Shown: positions 20,369 through 29,780, numbered from the stretch's first letter. The stretch: DNA of 45,072 bases from an uncultured Sutterella sp. (GCA_949282745.1 CASDQM010000034.1:1-45072); one strand, 5' to 3'. Notes: generated from the sequence alone by a model not told the origin. Made by a program: numbers and translations.

Positions 20369-20681
20369 GATGGATCAGACTATGAACAACGACACGGAAT
20401 ATTTGGAGGCGGCCAACGCCAAGCTCGATGCGATCGAGGCCTGGGCCGACGAGGCGCTCCCCGATGCGGACGTCTCGCGTCAGGGAAACGTTTTGACGCT
20501 GCAGCTCGAGGGCGGCAATGAAATCGTACTCAATCTGCAGACGCCTTGGCATGAAATTTGGCTGGCTTCGCGTCTCGGAGGCTACCATTTCCGCGAACGC
20601 GACGGTGTCTGGCACGATACGCGCACGGACGCGACGCTCGAGGAGAAGCTCGAAGAGGCCGTGAAAGCCCTGACGGCCTGA
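20367..20681 (+). CDS. cyaY: Iron-sulfur cluster assembly protein CyaY (frataxin)
   Basis: Bacterial frataxin, an iron-binding regulator of the IscS-IscU cysteine desulfurase complex. It has 104 residues with an acidic first helix (TEYLEAANAKLDAIEAWADE) and the strand motif QTPWHEIWLASRLGGYHF with conserved tryptophans. Alternative starts exist at 20370 and 20382; GAAGGG is best placed for 20367. It diverges from lptM with overlapping start codons. Confidence 0.92.
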   Translation: MMDQTMNNDTEYLEAANAKLDAIEAWADEALPDADVSRQGNVLTLQLEGGNEIVLNLQTPWHEIWLASRLGGYHFRERDGVWHDTRTDATLEEKLEEAVKALTA

Positions 20682-20698
20682 GCCAAGTTTTTTGATAA

Positions 20699-20744
20699 AG
20701 GAAAGGGGTCCGACCGCTCGCTGCGTTCGGACCCCTTTTCCTGT
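20699..20744. terminator. Bidirectional terminator between cyaY and mrcA
   Basis: A 13-bp stem (20701-20713 with 20727-20739) has a 13-nt loop and A/T runs on both sides. It serves the convergent cyaY (+) and mrcA (-). Confidence 0.88.
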
Positions 20745-20753
20745 TTCGGCGCG

Positions 20754-23111
20754 TCAGAAAATCTGATTGCGGATGAGTTCCTTCGTGGATTCGCTCACCG
20801 GGTCGCCGTCCTCCATCACGGCGCCGCCCCGAACGGGGTCGCGGTAGTAGAGGAAGCCGTTGCGCTCGACGACGGAGGCGGGACGCACGCGGACGAATTC
20901 GGGCTGATCCTTCACGGCCACCTTCATGTAGTCGATCCAGAGCGGGAGCGCGAGACCGCCGCCCGTTTCGCGCGAGCCGAGCGGCTTGGGGTTGTCGTAG
21001 CCGATCCAGCCGACGGCCACCTGATTGCCCGTGTAGCCGCAGAACCAGGCGTCGTGACTGTCGTTGGTCGTGCCGGTCTTGCCGCCGATGTCGTCGCGCT
21101 TGAGTTCGCGCGTGGCGCGGCGGGCGGTGCCCTTCTTGGCGACGTTGGCGAGGAGCTCGTGCATGATGTAGGCGTTGCGGTCGTCGATCGCGCGGATCGA
21201 CTCGTCGCCCGCCGTGCGGTTGGTGCTTCGCATCAGGACGCGCCCGTCGTTGTCGGTGACGCGTTCGATGAGGTAGGGCTTCACGCGGTAGCCGCCGTTG
21301 GCAAAGACCGAATAGGCGCCGAGCATCTGCCAGGGGGTGACGCTCCCTGCGCCGAGTGCCATCGGAAGGTTCGCCGGATGCTTTTCCGGGTCAAAGCCGA
21401 ACTTCGCGATGTACTGCTGCGCGTATTCGGGGGAAATCGCCTGCATGATGCGGATCGAGACGAGGTTCTTCGACTTCTGCAGGGCCGTTTCGAGCGTCAT
21501 CGGGCCGTCAAAGCGTCCGTCGTAGTTCTTGGGCTCCCAGAGTTTGTTGCCCGTGAGCTTCGGGTCGATCGAGATGGGGGCGTCGTTGATGACGGTGCTC
21601 GGCGAGAAGCCCTTGTCGAGGGCCGCCGAATAGACGAAGGGCTTGAACGAGGATCCCGGCTGACGCCAGGCCTGCGTGACGTGGTTGAACATGTTGAGGT
21701 TGAAGTCGAACCCGCCCACGAGCGCCGTGACGGCGCCGGTGTTGAAGTTCGAGGCCACGAAGGCGGCCTCCACCTGCGGCACCTGCGCGAGGGTCCAGTG
21801 TTTGCCGTCGGCGGAGCGCTGCACGCGGATGATCGAGCCCGGGCGCAGGGGCTCGATGCCCTTCTTGGGCTTGGCTGCGAGATGACGGCGGCCGAACTTG
21901 AGGCTCGCCGCATCGAGCGTGACGATTTCGTCGGCGGAAATGGCCGCCTTGAGCACCTTGGGAGAGGCTTCCGTCACGACGGCCGCCACCATGAAGGGGG
22001 AGCTCGCCGTCTTCGCAAGCGCGGCCTTGATGGCCTTCGGGCGCGAGGCGGCGTCGCCGAGTTCGACGAAGCCTTCGGGACCGCGGTAGCCGTACTTGCG
22101 GTCGTAGTTGATCAGATGACGACGCACGGCGTCCACGGCCGCCTGCTGATCGTCCGAACGAATAGTGGTGTAGACGTTGAGGCCGCGCGAATACGTTTCG
22201 TCCTTGAAGATGTCGTAGACGAGCATGCGGGCGAGTTCGGCGGCGTACTTGGCGGACACGCGGTCGCTCGAGACGTTGTCGCGGAGGGTTTCCTCGGCGC
22301 TCGCCACGCGGCGCGTCTGCATGGGCTGCGCCTTTTCGGCGAGGTAGGTGACTTCGTCGATGTAGCCGAGGTCGTACATGCGGCGCAGAACGTAGTTCTT
22401 GCGCATCGTCGCGCGCGAGGGATTGACGATCGGGTTGTAGGCCGAGGGCGCGACGGGAAGCCCCGCGAGCGTGGCCGCTTCGCCGATGGAGATTTCCGAG
22501 AGCGGACGCCCGAAGTAGGTGCGCGCCGCGCTCGAGAAGCCGTAGGCGCGCTGCCCGAGGTAGATCTGGTTCAGATAGATCTCGAGAATCTCGTCCTTCG
22601 TGAGCTCCTGCTCGATCTTGAAGGACATTGCGATTTCATAGAGCTTGCGCGTATAGGTGCGGTCGGTCGTGAGGAAGAAGTTTCGCGCGACCTGCTGCGT
22701 GATGGTCGAGCCCCCTTGGGCGCGGCGCCCGAGGAGAACGTTCATGACGGCCGCGCGCAGAATCCCCGTGATCTCCACGCCGTGGTGTTCGTAAAAGCCG
22801 TCGTCTTCGGCCGCGAGGATCGCGAACTTGACGTGTTCGGGAATGTCCTTCAGGTGCACGAAGTCGCGGCGCTCCTCTCCGAATTCGCCGATGAGCTTCC
22901 CGTCGGCGCTCCACACGCGAAGCGGAACCTTCGGGCGATAGTCCGTCAGGGTGTCGATGGGCGGAAGCTGCCGGTAGATGATCGAGAAGACGAAGACGCA
23001 CAGGAAGACGCCGCACAGCAGGGCTGCGGCGGAGAGTCCGAAGAACCAGCCGAGAAAGCGGCGGAATCCCGAGGTCTTCTTGGAAGCGGTGCGCGAGCGG
23101 GTAGAAGCCAC
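20754..23111 (-). CDS. mrcA: Penicillin-binding protein 1A
   Basis: Bifunctional class A penicillin-binding protein that polymerises and cross-links peptidoglycan. It has 785 residues: a membrane anchor (about 21-46), a GT51 glycosyltransferase domain with catalytic Glu102 in AAEDDGFYEHHG and the GGSTITQQVARNFF motif, and a transpeptidase domain. There the catalytic Ser487 lies in SSFK, followed by SKN and KTGT (from Lys678). An OB-like insert sits between the domains. The start is GTG. Convergent with cyaY, divergent from the thioesterase gene. Confidence 0.96.
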   Translation of the reverse strand: MASTRSRTASKKTSGFRRFLGWFFGLSAAALLCGVFLCVFVFSIIYRQLPPIDTLTDYRPKVPLRVWSADGKLIGEFGEERRDFVHLKDIPEHVKFAILAAEDDGFYEHHGVEITGILRAAVMNVLLGRRAQGGSTITQQVARNFFLTTDRTYTRKLYEIAMSFKIEQELTKDEILEIYLNQIYLGQRAYGFSSAARTYFGRPLSEISIGEAATLAGLPVAPSAYNPIVNPSRATMRKNYVLRRMYDLGYIDEVTYLAEKAQPMQTRRVASAEETLRDNVSSDRVSAKYAAELARMLVYDIFKDETYSRGLNVYTTIRSDDQQAAVDAVRRHLINYDRKYGYRGPEGFVELGDAASRPKAIKAALAKTASSPFMVAAVVTEASPKVLKAAISADEIVTLDAASLKFGRRHLAAKPKKGIEPLRPGSIIRVQRSADGKHWTLAQVPQVEAAFVASNFNTGAVTALVGGFDFNLNMFNHVTQAWRQPGSSFKPFVYSAALDKGFSPSTVINDAPISIDPKLTGNKLWEPKNYDGRFDGPMTLETALQKSKNLVSIRIMQAISPEYAQQYIAKFGFDPEKHPANLPMALGAGSVTPWQMLGAYSVFANGGYRVKPYLIERVTDNDGRVLMRSTNRTAGDESIRAIDDRNAYIMHELLANVAKKGTARRATRELKRDDIGGKTGTTNDSHDAWFCGYTGNQVAVGWIGYDNPKPLGSRETGGGLALPLWIDYMKVAVKDQPEFVRVRPASVVERNGFLYYRDPVRGGAVMEDGDPVSESTKELIRNQIF

Positions 23112-23185
23112 GATGTAGGAGAGGATTGGATAGTAGCGGTTGGAGGGCGCCCGTCCTCCGTGCGAAAGGCGGGCAAAGTGGGAGC

Positions 23186-23191
23186 ATTATA
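23186..23191 (-). promoter_or_regulatory. Consensus -10 element for mrcA
   Basis: A perfect TATAAT reads on the minus strand about 75 nt upstream of the mrcA start. No -35 match is seen at 17 nt. Confidence 0.4.
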
Positions 23192-23307
23192 AGTTCGGGA
23201 TTCGCGGCGGGGCCCGAAATTGTCGCAACCGTGTGCAACAGTCGCTAAAGTTTCGCATCGAAGGGAAACAAGCGAAAACGGCTCAAAAAGTGGATAATCC
23301 AAAGACT

Positions 23308-23790
23308 ATGTCTCAGAGAATTTTTTCCTACCCCATTCGCGTTGCGGACGACGCCATCGATCGGCTCGGGCACGTGAACAACTGCGAGTACCTCCGCTGG
23401 ATGGAGGCCGCGGCGACGGCGCACGCCGCGCAGAACGGATGGGCCTACGCCGATCTCGTCGGCATACGCCGCATGTGGGTGGCGCGGCAGCATTGGGTCG
23501 AATACCTCAAGCCCGCCTTCCTCGGCGAAGAGCTGACGATGTTCACGTGGGTGCAGTCGATCCGGCACTACGCGTCGCTGCGCCGCTACGCCCTCAAGCG
23601 CGGAGAGGACCTTCTCCTTGCGGGCGCCACGGAGTGGGTGTTCGTCGATTCCGAACATTTCCGCCCCGCGCGGCTCACCGAGGACGTCGTCGCCTCCTTT
23701 CTTACCGTCCCGCCCGACGATGCCGAGCTTCAGGCGCTCGGCATCGCGCGGCAGATCCGTTATTCGCCGTCGGCGACGCTTTTGGGTTGA
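23308..23790 (+). CDS. Acyl-CoA thioesterase, 4HBT hotdog family (YbgC/FadM-like)
   Basis: Predicted to hydrolyse acyl-CoA thioesters; the substrate is unknown. It has 160 residues. The family active-site region DAIDRLGHVNNCEYLRWMEA (about residues 14-33) has the conserved Asp and GHVNN. ATG 23308 precedes MSQRIFSYPIRV; the longer frame starts in promoter-like DNA. mlaF starts 9 nt after its stop codon, so it is probably co-transcribed with the mla genes. That suggests, but does not prove, a role linked to lipids. Confidence 0.85.
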   Translation: MSQRIFSYPIRVADDAIDRLGHVNNCEYLRWMEAAATAHAAQNGWAYADLVGIRRMWVARQHWVEYLKPAFLGEELTMFTWVQSIRHYASLRRYALKRGEDLLLAGATEWVFVDSEHFRPARLTEDVVASFLTVPPDDAELQALGIARQIRYSPSATLLG

Positions 23791-23799
23791 GGTGACGAC

Positions 23800-24603
23800 G
23801 TGTCGCATTTTTTGTCGATTGAACATTTGACCTTCGGGTACGGGGAGCGACGCATCCTCAACGACGTCTCCATGCACTTCGAGCGCGGGCAGGTGGTCGC
23901 CATCATGGGCGGATCGGGCATGGGCAAGACCACGCTCCTGAAGCTCATCGGCGGCCTGCTGACGCCGCAGAAGGGAAGCGTGACGTTTGACGGAAAGGAA
24001 ATCCACACGGCCGATCAGAAGACGCTCTACCGTCTTCGCCGCCGCATGGGGATGCTCTTTCAGTTCGGCGCCATCTTCACCGACCTTTCGGTCTTTGACA
24101 ACGTGGCGTTCCCTATGCGCGAGCAGACGAACCTCGACGAGGAGACGATCCGCGACCTGGTGCTTCTCAAGCTCAACGCCGTGGGATTGCGCGGCGCGGC
24201 CGAACTCATGCCCTCCGAAGTCTCGGGCGGCATGTCGCGGCGCGTGGCGCTCGCGCGCGCCATCGCGCTCGATCCGGCCCTCATTCTCTATGACGAACCC
24301 TTCGCGGGGCTCGATCCGATTTCGATGGGGGTGACGGCCAAGCTCATCCGCTCGCTTTCGGACTCGCTTCACGCCACGAGCATCGTGGTGACGCACGACG
24401 TGGCGGAAACCTTTGAAATCGCGGACTACGTCTACATGATTTCCTCGGGGGTCGTCGCCGCCGAGGGCACGCCCGACGAGCTTCGCTCGAGCACGGATCC
24501 CTTCGTGACGCAGTTCATCCGCGGCGAATCCGACGGTCCCGTGCGCTTTCATTATCCGTCGCCCGATCTTCGGGTCGACTTTCTCGGAGAGAAATCAGCA
24601 TGA
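23800..24603 (+). CDS. mlaF: Phospholipid transport ATP-binding protein MlaF
   Basis: ATPase of the MlaFEDB inner-membrane complex that moves phospholipids between membranes to keep the outer leaflet asymmetric. It has 267 residues. Walker A is GGSGMGKT (37-44), the signature SGGMSRR (142-148), Walker B LILYDEP (161-167), and the switch histidine is in VVTHDVAE. The start is GTG at 23800. The stop overlaps mlaE by 4 nt. Confidence 0.95.
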   Translation: MSHFLSIEHLTFGYGERRILNDVSMHFERGQVVAIMGGSGMGKTTLLKLIGGLLTPQKGSVTFDGKEIHTADQKTLYRLRRRMGMLFQFGAIFTDLSVFDNVAFPMREQTNLDEETIRDLVLLKLNAVGLRGAAELMPSEVSGGMSRRVALARAIALDPALILYDEPFAGLDPISMGVTAKLIRSLSDSLHATSIVVTHDVAETFEIADYVYMISSGVVAAEGTPDELRSSTDPFVTQFIRGESDGPVRFHYPSPDLRVDFLGEKSA

Positions 24604-25376
24604 TCGGGTGGATTTCGAATTTCGGGGCGGCCGTCATCCGGGAAGTCCGCGGCGTCGGCAAGTTCGGCCTCTTTTCCGTGCAGGTGCTGCGAAAGCTCGC
24701 CGGCGCGCGGGGCCGGGCCGTGATGCAGCAGATTCACTTTCTCGGCAACGGCTCGCTTCTCATCATCGCCGTCTCGGGCCTTTTCGTGGGCTTCGTTCTG
24801 GGCCTGCAGGGCTACTACACGCTCGTGAGCTACGGCAGCGAACAGGCCCTCGGGGTGCTCGTGGCGCTCTCTCTCGTGCGTGAACTCGGACCCGTGGTGA
24901 CGGCGCTTCTCTTTGCCGGCCGCGCGGGCACGGCGCTCACCGCCGAGATCGGCCTCATGCGCTCGGGCGAGCAGATCGCCGCCATGGAAATGATGGGGGT
25001 CGACCCCTTCAAGCAGGTCCTGGCGCCGCGCTTCTGGGGCGTTTTCGTCGCCATGCCCGTCCTGGCTCTGATTTTTTCCGCCGTCGGCATTCTCGGCGCC
25101 TGGCTCGTCGGGGTCGGACTCATCGGGACCGACAACGGCGCCTTCTGGTCGCAGATGCAGAGTTCCGTCGACATCTTCCACGACATCGGAAACGGCATTC
25201 TCAAGAGCATCGTCTTCGGCGTGGTGATCGCGCTGGTCGCGCTCTTTTGCGGTTGGTCGGGACGGCCCACGCCCGAAGGCGTGGCGTACTCCACGACGCG
25301 CACCGTCGTCACGTCGTCGCTTCTCGTTCTCGGGGTCGACTTCATGATGACGGCCTGGCTTTTCACGGCTTTTTGA
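24600..25376 (+). CDS. mlaE: Phospholipid transport permease MlaE
   Basis: Permease subunit of the Mla ABC system. It has 258 residues and several membrane spans, with the family-defining segment TALTAEIGLMRSGEQIAAME around residues 110-130 and GVDPFKQVLAPRFWG after it. It overlaps mlaF by 4 nt; mlaD follows after 58 nt that hold a short tandem repeat. Confidence 0.95.
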   Translation: MIGWISNFGAAVIREVRGVGKFGLFSVQVLRKLAGARGRAVMQQIHFLGNGSLLIIAVSGLFVGFVLGLQGYYTLVSYGSEQALGVLVALSLVRELGPVVTALLFAGRAGTALTAEIGLMRSGEQIAAMEMMGVDPFKQVLAPRFWGVFVAMPVLALIFSAVGILGAWLVGVGLIGTDNGAFWSQMQSSVDIFHDIGNGILKSIVFGVVIALVALFCGWSGRPTPEGVAYSTTRTVVTSSLLVLGVDFMMTAWLFTAF

Positions 25377-25394
25377 ATTCTTTCTTTTTACGGT

Positions 25395-25418
25395 GGGGCG
25401 CTCCGTCGGGGCGCTCCG
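25395..25418 (+). repeat. Short tandem repeat between mlaE and mlaD
   Basis: GGGGCGCTCCG occurs twice (25395-25405 and 25408-25418) with a 13-nt period. It lies just before the mlaD ribosome-binding site. No known function. Confidence 0.7.
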
Positions 25419-25434
25419 AAGGGGACCAACAACC

Positions 25435-25905
25435 ATGCAACGACAGAAAACCCTCGAGTTTTGGGTCGGCATTTTCGTCATTCTCGGCTTCGCCGCCTTG
25501 CTCTTCATGGCGCTGCAGAGCGCCAATCTCGGCAGCTTCTCGTTCGGACACAAGACCTACGCCGTCACGGCGGAATTCGACAACATCGGCGGACTCAAGC
25601 CGCGCGCGGCCGTCAAGAGCGCGGGCGTCGTGGTGGGACGCGTGCGCTCGGTCGAATTCGATCCGGAAACCTTCATGGCCCGCGTGACGATGGACCTCGA
25701 ACAGAAGTACGCCTTCCCCGCCGACTCGTCGGCGAAGATCCTCACGAGCGGTCTGCTCGGCGAACAGTACATCGGCCTTGAAGCCGGGGCCGACGAAGCC
25801 AACCTCGACGACGGATCGAGCATCCGCCGCACGCAGTCGGCCGTCGTCCTGGAAAATCTGATCAGTCAGTTCCTGTACTCCACCGCCGAAAAAAGTGGAG
25901 AATAA
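25435..25905 (+). CDS. mlaD: MCE-domain phospholipid-binding protein MlaD
   Basis: Membrane-anchored MCE protein that forms a hexameric ring on MlaFEB in the periplasm and carries lipid through its pore. It has 156 residues: a membrane anchor at about 8-28 (FWVGIFVILGFAALLFMAL), then an MCE domain (about 38-117) with VTAEFDNIGGLKPRAAVKSA and LLGEQYIGLE. ATG 25435 is favoured over an ATG at 25393, which adds a non-conserved stretch encoded by the tandem repeat. Confidence 0.94.
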   Translation: MQRQKTLEFWVGIFVILGFAALLFMALQSANLGSFSFGHKTYAVTAEFDNIGGLKPRAAVKSAGVVVGRVRSVEFDPETFMARVTMDLEQKYAFPADSSAKILTSGLLGEQYIGLEAGADEANLDDGSSIRRTQSAVVLENLISQFLYSTAEKSGE

Positions 25906-25973
25906 ACACTCTTTTTGACAGCAAGAGGACCTGAACCCGATGAAGGGGTCGCAAGGTCCCGTGAGATCCGACA

Positions 25974-26723
25974 ATGAAATCCCGTCACTTTCTTATTCCC
26001 GCGTTGATGGCCGGTCTGCTTGCCGGCTGCGCTCAGGTTCCGCCCGATGCGGGACAGACGCCCCACGACCCCCACGAGGCTTTCAACCGTCACATGTGGG
26101 CCTTCAACGACGCGCTCGACCGCGCCGTGCTCAAGCCCGTCGCCAAGGGCTACGTGGCCGTGACGAACGAACCCGTCCGCGACGCCGTGAGCAATGCCGT
26201 GGACAACCTCGGCGAACCCGACAACGCCGTCAACAACCTCCTGCAGGGGAAGGGCAAGGCGGGGGTGGAATCGACCTTCCGCTTCCTTGTCAATTCGACC
26301 TTCGGTATTGCCGGTCTCTTCGACGTGGCCTCCTGGATCGGGATGGAACGCCGTCCGGAAGACTTCGGGCAGACGCTCGCCGTCTGGGGCGCTGGGGAAG
26401 GCTCCTACTGGGTGCTTCCCTTCCTCGGACCCACCACGACGCGCGACGTCTGGCGCTACCCCGTGGGCTGGAGCCTCGATCCGGCGACCTATCTCTATTG
26501 GGATGAAGACTGGTGGCTGGGCGCCGCTCACACCGCCGTCGAGGTCGTGGACGGACGCGCGCGTCTTCTGGAAGTGGAGGATCAGGTGCGCGGCGCCACG
26601 ATGGACGAATACATCGCCGTGCGTGAAGCCTATCTGAGCATGCGGCGCAACGCCGTGCGCGACGGAGAGGTGTCCGAGGAGGAAGAACTCGGCGGCCTCA
26701 CGCCGCTCAACTTTGAGGAATGA
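25974..26723 (+). CDS. mlaA: Outer-membrane lipoprotein MlaA (VacJ)
   Basis: Outer-membrane ring-shaped lipoprotein that removes mislocalised phospholipids from the outer leaflet and hands them to MlaC. It has 249 residues. Signal peptide with lipobox LAGC (Cys19), then the conserved DPHEAFNRHMWAFNDALDR segment and the family signature around EDFGQTLAVWGAGEGSYWVL. In E. coli mlaA is elsewhere; here it lies inside the mla cluster, as in Burkholderiales. Confidence 0.95.
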   Translation: MKSRHFLIPALMAGLLAGCAQVPPDAGQTPHDPHEAFNRHMWAFNDALDRAVLKPVAKGYVAVTNEPVRDAVSNAVDNLGEPDNAVNNLLQGKGKAGVESTFRFLVNSTFGIAGLFDVASWIGMERRPEDFGQTLAVWGAGEGSYWVLPFLGPTTTRDVWRYPVGWSLDPATYLYWDEDWWLGAAHTAVEVVDGRARLLEVEDQVRGATMDEYIAVREAYLSMRRNAVRDGEVSEEEELGGLTPLNFEE

Positions 26724-26725
26724 TC

Positions 26726-27367
26726 ATGATTTCCCGCCGTACTTTGGTCCTGTGCGCCGCCTGCGCGGCCGTTTTGCCCGCGGGCGCCCTTCAGGCGGCG
26801 CCCGATCCCAAGGGCGATCCCTTTACCTACCTCGTCGACCTGAGCAACGTCGTGCTCGATGAGATTCGAAAGAATCCGGCCCTCCACAAGGCCGACCCCG
26901 AACAGGTCCGCAGGCTCGTCGACGAAACGCTCATGCCCGCGGCCGACTTCGAAATGATGACCCGCATGACGGTGGGGCCGCGTTGGCGCAAGGCCAGCGC
27001 CGAAGAACGCGCCGAACTCATGGAGGCCTTCAAGGCTCTCCTCGTTCGCGTCTATTCGGGCGCGCTCACGACCGTCGAAGACCACCGCTGCGAACTTCGT
27101 CCGACGCGCAACAAGAAGGTCCGCGATGAGATGATCGTGCGCACGCTCCTCAAGAGCGCCGGGCGCAACGACATAGGTCTCGACTACCGCATCTACCGCG
27201 ACAGGACCGGGACCTGGCGCATCGTCGACGTCAACGTCGAAGGCATCTGGATGGTGGAGAACTACCGCTCTCAGTTCGCGCCGATCCTGAGTCAGGAAGG
27301 CGTTGCGGGTCTGATCACGGCGCTCAAGACGAAGAGCGATCAATTCGTCAAGAAGAACGAAAAATGA
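26726..27367 (+). CDS. mlaC: Periplasmic phospholipid-binding protein MlaC
   Basis: Soluble shuttle between MlaA and MlaD. It has 213 residues with a cleavable signal peptide (about 1-24, ending ALQA) and the Tol-Tol-Ttg2 family body, including LVDETLMPAADFEMMTRMTVG. An ATG at 26720 also fits the frame, but GAGGA (26715-26719) is better spaced for 26726. The stop overlaps the mlaB start by 4 nt. Confidence 0.94.
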   Translation: MISRRTLVLCAACAAVLPAGALQAAPDPKGDPFTYLVDLSNVVLDEIRKNPALHKADPEQVRRLVDETLMPAADFEMMTRMTVGPRWRKASAEERAELMEAFKALLVRVYSGALTTVEDHRCELRPTRNKKVRDEMIVRTLLKSAGRNDIGLDYRIYRDRTGTWRIVDVNVEGIWMVENYRSQFAPILSQEGVAGLITALKTKSDQFVKKNEK

Positions 27368-27618
27368 ATCTCAACGGTCGTGACGTGACCGTCGACACGG
27401 TCGTCGCCGTCAAGCGGGAGGCGCTCGACGCCTTCCGCGCGGGCGACCGCACGGTCAATTTCGACGCGGTCGGTCGACTCGACAGTTCCGCCGTCTCCCT
27501 TCTTCTGGCGCTTCTGCGGCGATATCCGGAGCTGCGCATCGAAAACGCGCCCGAGGATCTGCGCACGCTTGCGCGTCTCTACGGCGTTCACGAACTTTTT
27601 GCCGGCAACGGTCTCTGA
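27364..27618 (+). CDS. mlaB: STAS-domain protein MlaB
   Basis: Small cytosolic STAS protein that stabilises and activates MlaF. It has 84 residues and the STAS loop [20 protein letters not shown], where the conserved D-S-S/T motif sits. Low overall conservation is normal for this family; the position after mlaC strongly supports the call. murA begins 26 nt later. Confidence 0.87.
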   Translation: MNLNGRDVTVDTVVAVKREALDAFRAGDRTVNFDAVGRLDSSAVSLLLALLRRYPELRIENAPEDLRTLARLYGVHELFAGNGL

Positions 27619-27644
27619 AACCGTTCCTAGACAGTCTTTTTTTC

Positions 27645-28898
<1,254 letters not shown>

Positions 28899-28966
28899 CA
28901 CGCGGGAAGCCCCCATCCCAAGGCATGTGGCGAAAGCGGCGGTGGTTGTACATAATGTTCTGAAAG

Positions 28967-28994
28967 CCTCCGTTCCGAAGCTTTGGAACGGAGG
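28967..28994 (+). promoter_or_regulatory. Perfect stem-loop upstream of hinT
   Basis: CCTCCGTTCC (28967-28976) pairs with GGAACGGAGG (28985-28994) around an 8-nt loop. A -10-like CATAAT (28951-28956) lies just upstream, placing the stem at the 5' end of a possible hinT transcript. No T run follows, so it is not a classical terminator. Confidence 0.55.
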
Positions 28995-29021
28995 GACCGA
29001 TCGACCTGGCCGGAGAAATTC

Positions 29022-29366
29022 ATGCAACTTGACGATTGCCTTTTTTGCCGCATCGCCCGCGGCGAAATTCCGTCTAACAAGATTTACGAGGACGACGACG
29101 TTCTCGCGTTTCGCGACATCAATCCGCGCGCGCCCGTGCATTTTTTGATCATTCCGAAGCAGCACGTGCAATCTCTTGCCCAGACGACTCCCGAAGACGA
29201 AGCGCTTTTGGGTAAAATGTTGGGCCTGACCCGCACGCTCGCTCTGCAGGAGGGGTGTGTGAACGGGTATCGCGTCGTCATCAATACGGGCGCGGACGGC
29301 GGACAGGAAGTTCCGCACCTGCACGTGCACGTGCTCGGCGGCGCGCGTCCCTGGAAACAAATGTAA
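29022..29366 (+). CDS. hinT: HIT-family purine nucleoside phosphoramidase
   Basis: Histidine-triad protein that hydrolyses adenosine phosphoramidates. It has 114 residues. The catalytic triad motif HLHVHVL is at residues 99-105, and the N-terminal CLFCRIARGEIPS is typical. ATG 29022 is preferred over 28983, which overlaps the upstream hairpin. tatA follows after 21 nt, probably in one transcript. Confidence 0.94.
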   Translation: MQLDDCLFCRIARGEIPSNKIYEDDDVLAFRDINPRAPVHFLIIPKQHVQSLAQTTPEDEALLGKMLGLTRTLALQEGCVNGYRVVINTGADGGQEVPHLHVHVLGGARPWKQM

Positions 29367-29387
29367 ATTCAACTCTCGGAGAAGATT

Positions 29388-29612
29388 ATGGGTTCCCTTT
29401 CTGTTTGGCATTGGCTGATCGTTCTGGTCATTGTCGTTCTGGTGTTCGGTACGGGCAAGCTCAAGAACATGGGCAAGGACCTCGGCGGCGCCATCCGCGG
29501 CTTCAAGGAAGGCATGAACGAAGGCGAAACGGACGCCAAGAAGGAAATCGCTCAGACCAAGGAGACCGTTGACGTCGAGGCCAAGGACAAGGACCAGACC
29601 AAGGCCGGCTGA
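29388..29612 (+). CDS. tatA: Twin-arginine translocase subunit TatA
   Basis: Pore-forming component of the Tat pathway, which exports folded proteins across the inner membrane. It has 74 residues: one N-terminal membrane helix (about 5-21), the FGTGKL hinge, an amphipathic helix ([16 protein letters not shown]) and a charged tail. The 168-nt gap to tatB is unusual and contains stem-loops. Confidence 0.94.
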   Translation: MGSLSVWHWLIVLVIVVLVFGTGKLKNMGKDLGGAIRGFKEGMNEGETDAKKEIAQTKETVDVEAKDKDQTKAG

Positions 29613-29625
29613 TCATAAGGCGCAG

Positions 29626-29647
29626 GACCCGTGCTTCGGTGCGGGTC
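29626..29647 (+). repeat. UUCG-capped stem-loop after tatA
   Basis: A 9-bp stem (29626-29634 with 29639-29647, two G-T pairs) is closed by a C(TTCG)G tetraloop, an unusually stable RNA hairpin. It lies 13 nt after the tatA stop and could protect the tatA mRNA 3' end. Confidence 0.6.
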
Positions 29648-29664
29648 TCGTGTGCGGAAGGGAG

Positions 29665-29716
29665 GCTGCGGCCACCGCCGTTCGTTGAGAACGGAGGGGA
29701 CCGCGGCTTTTCTTGC
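29665..29716 (+). terminator. Branched terminator-like structure between tatA and tatB
   Basis: GCTGCGG (29665-29671) pairs with CCGCGGC (29701-29707), one G-T pair. The stem encloses CCGTTC/GAACGG (29678-29683 with 29689-29694) and is followed by TTTTCTTGCTTTC. It is imperfect, so probably a partial terminator. A further stem AATCCGC/GCGGATT lies at 29732-29755. Confidence 0.55.
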
Positions 29717-29780
29717 TTTCATCCGATGACAAATCCGCTGACGCTTCGGCGGATTCGTCGCAGAACGCAACGGAAGGCTT

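Noticed and set aside
25915-25943. Perfect TTGACA upstream of mlaA as a promoter
   Set aside because: No -10-like sequence occurs 16-18 nt downstream (the bases are GC-rich), and mlaA is probably transcribed with mlaFED.
29640-29680. GCGGAAGGGAGGCTGC resembles the SRP RNA tetraloop region
   Set aside because: The flanking symmetric and asymmetric loop sequences of SRP RNA are missing, and the stretch is better explained by the terminator-like stem.
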